From: an uncultured Proteiniphilum sp.
GTDB lineage: Bacteria > Bacteroidota > Bacteroidia > Bacteroidales > Dysgonomonadaceae
Direction of reading: 5' to 3'
Assembly: GCF_937873925.1 (NCBI RefSeq)
Contig: NZ_CALNAT010000203.1
Span: forward strand, 1 to 6,489
Length of the DNA: 6,489 bases
Part shown: positions 3,796 through 6,489 of the stretch, in pieces
Layout: each line of letters begins with the position of its first letter
Position numbering within the stretch: position 1 is the first letter of the stretch
Notes under the pieces: model-generated
The model's input: only the letters and a program-made list of their open reading frames with translations
Told to the model about the DNA's origin: nothing
Databases searched by the model: none
Translations under genes and position numbers: made by a program

Positions 3796-6489
3796 ATGGA
3801 CAAATCAATTAAAAAAGTTATTTTACTGGGTTCCGGCGCCCTGAAGATCGGGCAAGCGGGTGAATTTGACTATTCCGGTTCACAGGCTTTGAAAGCAATG
3901 CGCGAGGAAGGAATAGAAACGGTATTGATCAATCCCAATATTGCCACGATCCAGACATCGGAAGGGGTGGCCGATACGGTCTACTTCCTGCCCATTACCC
4001 CCTATTTTGTAGAGAAGGTGATCCGGAAGGAGCAACCGGACGGCATCCTGCTGGCCTTCGGAGGACAGACCGCGCTGAACTGCGGTGCGGAACTATACCA
4101 GAGCGGAACGCTGGATCAATATGGCGTACGGGTACTGGGAACATCGGTAGAGGCGATTATGATCACGGAAGACCGTGATCTGTTCGTGAAAAAGCTGGCC
4201 GAGATCGATGCCAAAACGCCTGCATCCAGGGCGGTGGAAAGTCTGGAAGACGCGTTGTCGGCAGCCTATGAGATAGGTTTTCCCATTATGGTACGCTCGG
4301 CATACGCATTAGGCGGACAAGGTTCGGGCATCTGTGCAAATGAAGAGGAGTTTATCGGACTTTGCAAGAGCGCCCTCTCTTTCTCTAACCAGATATTGGT
4401 GGAGGAGAGCCTTAAAGGATGGAAAGAGATTGAGTTTGAAGTGATCCGCGACAGGAACGACCATTGTTTTACGGTGGTTCCGATGGAGAACTTCGATCCC
4501 CTGGGTATCCATACCGGAGAGAGTATTGTGGTGGCTCCCATTATCACGCTCAGTAAAGAGCAGATTGCCATGCTCGAAGATATTGCGCAGCAGGTGGTAC
4601 GCCATATAGGTATTTTGGGTGAATGCAATATCCAGTACGCTTTCAATGCCGAGACCAATGATTACCGCATTATCGAGATCAATGCCCGCCTGAGCCGTTC
4701 GTCTGCCCTGGCTTCTAAAGCATCAGGATATCCCCTGGCTTTTGTGGCGGCAAAACTGGCTTTGGGTTATACCCTCGACCAGATAGGGGAACCCGGGACC
4801 TCCAACTCTGCTTATGTAGCGCCGAAAGTAGATTATATGATCGTAAAGATTCCGCGTTGGGACCTCAATAAATTCTATGGGGTAAGTCACGAGATCGGTT
4901 CTTCCATGAAGTCTGTCGGTGAGATCATGTCCATCGGCCAGTCTTTTGAAGAGATCATCCAGAAAGGATTACGTATGATCGGGCAGGGGATGCACGGTTT
5001 CGTGGGGAACAGGGAGATGATCTTCGACGATGTGGAAGAGGCGCTTTCAAAGCCGACCGATATGCGTATCTTCGCTATTGCTAACGCTTTTGAAAAAGGA
5101 TATTCGGTAAAGCAAATTGAGGAGTTGACCAGGATTGACCGGTGGTTCCTGGAACGGTTGGAAAATGTTTACAACTATTCAAAGGTGCTTACTGCCTACG
5201 ACAAGATCGACGAACTGCCGGAAGATGTATTGCGGGAGGCAAAACGTCTCGGCTTCTCCGATTTCCAGATCGCGCGGTTTGTGGAAGATCCGCAGGGTAC
5301 GTTAGAGGATGAACTGATCAGGGTGCGCGACAGGAGGAAAGCATTGCAGGTTACACCGGTAGTACGCCGTATCAATACGGTGGCTTCCGAACATCCCGAT
5401 ACAACCAACTATCTCTATTTTACCTATGGCTCCGGCAAAGTTTCCACACCCCGGAAGGGAGAAAAAGAGTCCGTCATTGTGCTGGGTTCCGGCGCTTATC
5501 GCATCGGCTCGTCGGTGGAATTCGACTGGTGTTCGGTCAACGCAGTGCAGACAGCCCGTGAACTGGGATATGAATCAGTGATGATCAACTACAATCCCGA
5601 GACGGTGTCGACCGATTACGATATGTGCGACCGCCTCTACTTCGATGAACTGTCGTTTGAGCGCGTGCTTGACGTGATTGATATAGAAAATCCCAAAGGG
5701 GTGATCGTTTCCGTGGGAGGACAAATCCCCAATAACCTCGCCATGAAGTTGTACCGGCAGAATGTATCCATTCTGGGTACCTCTCCCTTATCGATCGACC
5801 GGGCGGAAAACCGTCATAAGTTCTCTGCCATGCTTGATGAGCTGGGTATCGACCAGCCCCGGTGGAAAGAGATGAGCAGCTTCGGGGAGATCGACGCTTT
5901 TGTTGAAGAGGTGGGTTTTCCCGTGTTGATACGCCCTTCCTACGTCCTTTCGGGAGCGGCCATGAACGTATGTTACGATAAAGAACAGATGCATACCTTC
6001 CTCAAGATGGCTGCCAATGTGTCGAAAGAATATCCTGTGGTGGTTTCCTCTTTCCTGCAGAATGCCAAAGAGATTGAATTTGACGCGGTGGCCCGGGAGG
6101 GCGAGGTGGTGGAATATGCCATTTCGGAACATGTGGAGTTTGCCGGCGTCCATTCGGGTGATGCCACACTGGTTTTCCCTGCGCAGAAGATTTATTTTGA
6201 GACCCTGCGCCGTGTGAAGAAGATATCGAAACAGGTAGCCAAAGAATTGAATATCAGCGGTCCGTTCAATATCCAGTATCTTGCCAAAAACAACGAGATC
6301 AAGGTGATTGAATGTAATCTGCGGGCGTCGCGCTCTTTCCCCTTTGTTTCCAAGGTGTTGAAGCATAATTTTATTGATACGGCTACCCGTATTATGCTGG
6401 GCGCGCCTTATGCCAAACCCGACAGTTCGGTGTTCGATCTGGAATATATCGGGGTAAAGGCATCGCAGTTCTCTTTCTCCCGTCTGCAG
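3796..6489 (+). CDS. carB: Carbamoyl-phosphate synthase large subunit, second copy, cut by the window end
   Basis: 898 codons are visible with no stop, ending at about the close of the second ATP-grasp domain; roughly 180-200 residues, including the allosteric domain, are missing. ATG 3796 is the first start after the in-frame TAA (3760-3762), and MDKSIKKVILLGSG is the normal family start. Domains: carboxyphosphate ATP-grasp about 6-405, oligomerisation 406-555, carbamoyl-phosphate ATP-grasp from 558. R127, R167, the GGQGSG loop (173-178), H239, Q280, E294/N296/R298, R713, H786, Q827 and E839/N841/R843 are all present, so it looks catalytically intact. It differs from copy one at near-invariant places: V228-P229 for Cys-Asn, PIITL (248-252) for PSQTL, VAPKVDY (341-347) for FEPALDY, and GQS for GRT (381-383). 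It probably shares CarA with copy one and may serve a different pathway or effector; that is inference. Confidence 0.95.
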   Translation, partial: MDKSIKKVILLGSGALKIGQAGEFDYSGSQALKAMREEGIETVLINPNIATIQTSEGVADTVYFLPITPYFVEKVIRKEQPDGILLAFGGQTALNCGAELYQSGTLDQYGVRVLGTSVEAIMITEDRDLFVKKLAEIDAKTPASRAVESLEDALSAAYEIGFPIMVRSAYALGGQGSGICANEEEFIGLCKSALSFSNQILVEESLKGWKEIEFEVIRDRNDHCFTVVPMENFDPLGIHTGESIVVAPIITLSKEQIAMLEDIAQQVVRHIGILGECNIQYAFNAETNDYRIIEINARLSRSSALASKASGYPLAFVAAKLALGYTLDQIGEPGTSNSAYVAPKVDYMIVKIPRWDLNKFYGVSHEIGSSMKSVGEIMSIGQSFEEIIQKGLRMIGQGMHGFVGNREMIFDDVEEALSKPTDMRIFAIANAFEKGYSVKQIEELTRIDRWFLERLENVYNYSKVLTAYDKIDELPEDVLREAKRLGFSDFQIARFVEDPQGTLEDELIRVRDRRKALQVTPVVRRINTVASEHPDTTNYLYFTYGSGKVSTPRKGEKESVIVLGSGAYRIGSSVEFDWCSVNAVQTARELGYESVMINYNPETVSTDYDMCDRLYFDELSFERVLDVIDIENPKGVIVSVGGQIPNNLAMKLYRQNVSILGTSPLSIDRAENRHKFSAMLDELGIDQPRWKEMSSFGEIDAFVEEVGFPVLIRPSYVLSGAAMNVCYDKEQMHTFLKMAANVSKEYPVVVSSFLQNAKEIEFDAVAREGEVVEYAISEHVEFAGVHSGDATLVFPAQKIYFETLRRVKKISKQVAKELNISGPFNIQYLAKNNEIKVIECNLRASRSFPFVSKVLKHNFIDTATRIMLGAPYAKPDSSVFDLEYIGVKASQFSFSRLQ

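Noticed and set aside
5788..6366. Minus-strand open frame of 192 codons inside the second carB
   Set aside because: Antisense shadow at a position equivalent to the shadow frame in the first copy, as expected from shared codon pattern.
3796..6489. Second carB as a pseudogene because no stop is seen
   Set aside because: The frame is open for 898 codons with all checked catalytic residues; the missing end is due to the window boundary.

Overview
The window is a pyrimidine/arginine-precursor locus from a member of the Bacteroidetes, most likely Bacteroidales. The lineage call rests on three things. The CarB proteins are of the GSGAxRIGSSVEFDWC / LSGAAMNV type. There are no convincing Shine-Dalgarno sequences. 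The intergenic DNA is AT-rich and repeat-laden, while the coding DNA is about half G+C. Genus cannot be fixed from this sequence.

Layout, all on the plus strand. Positions 1-48 are the last 15 codons of an upstream gene, best read as carA, the glutaminase subunit of carbamoyl-phosphate synthetase. A 119-nt gap (49-167) carries two facing arrays of a degenerate 7-nt repeat that can fold into a hairpin. A complete carB follows at 168-3461 (1097 codons). A 334-nt gap (3462-3795) comes next. It holds degenerate 8-nt repeats, a 15-bp-class hairpin, and a 211-bp nested inverted-repeat element (3549-3759) bracketed by the direct repeat TAAATCAG. A second, diverged carB starts at 3796 and runs off the end after 898 codons, so its C-terminal allosteric domain is outside the window.

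The genes would act together as follows. CarA hydrolyses glutamine and passes ammonia to a CarB partner. CarB uses two ATP to turn bicarbonate and ammonia into carbamoyl phosphate for UMP and arginine synthesis. The unusual point is one visible carA followed by two carB paralogues, roughly two-thirds identical by eye. Both keep the ATP-site residues I could check. The first copy has an allosteric domain with five of the six residues that I recall as forming the N-acetylglutamate pocket of animal mitochondrial CPS1. The second copy has changes at positions near the N-half active site and tunnel that are otherwise almost invariant. Paralogue specialisation (arginine versus pyrimidine supply, or differing nitrogen source or effector) is the most interesting hypothesis here. 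The structured intergenic elements are the second point of interest.
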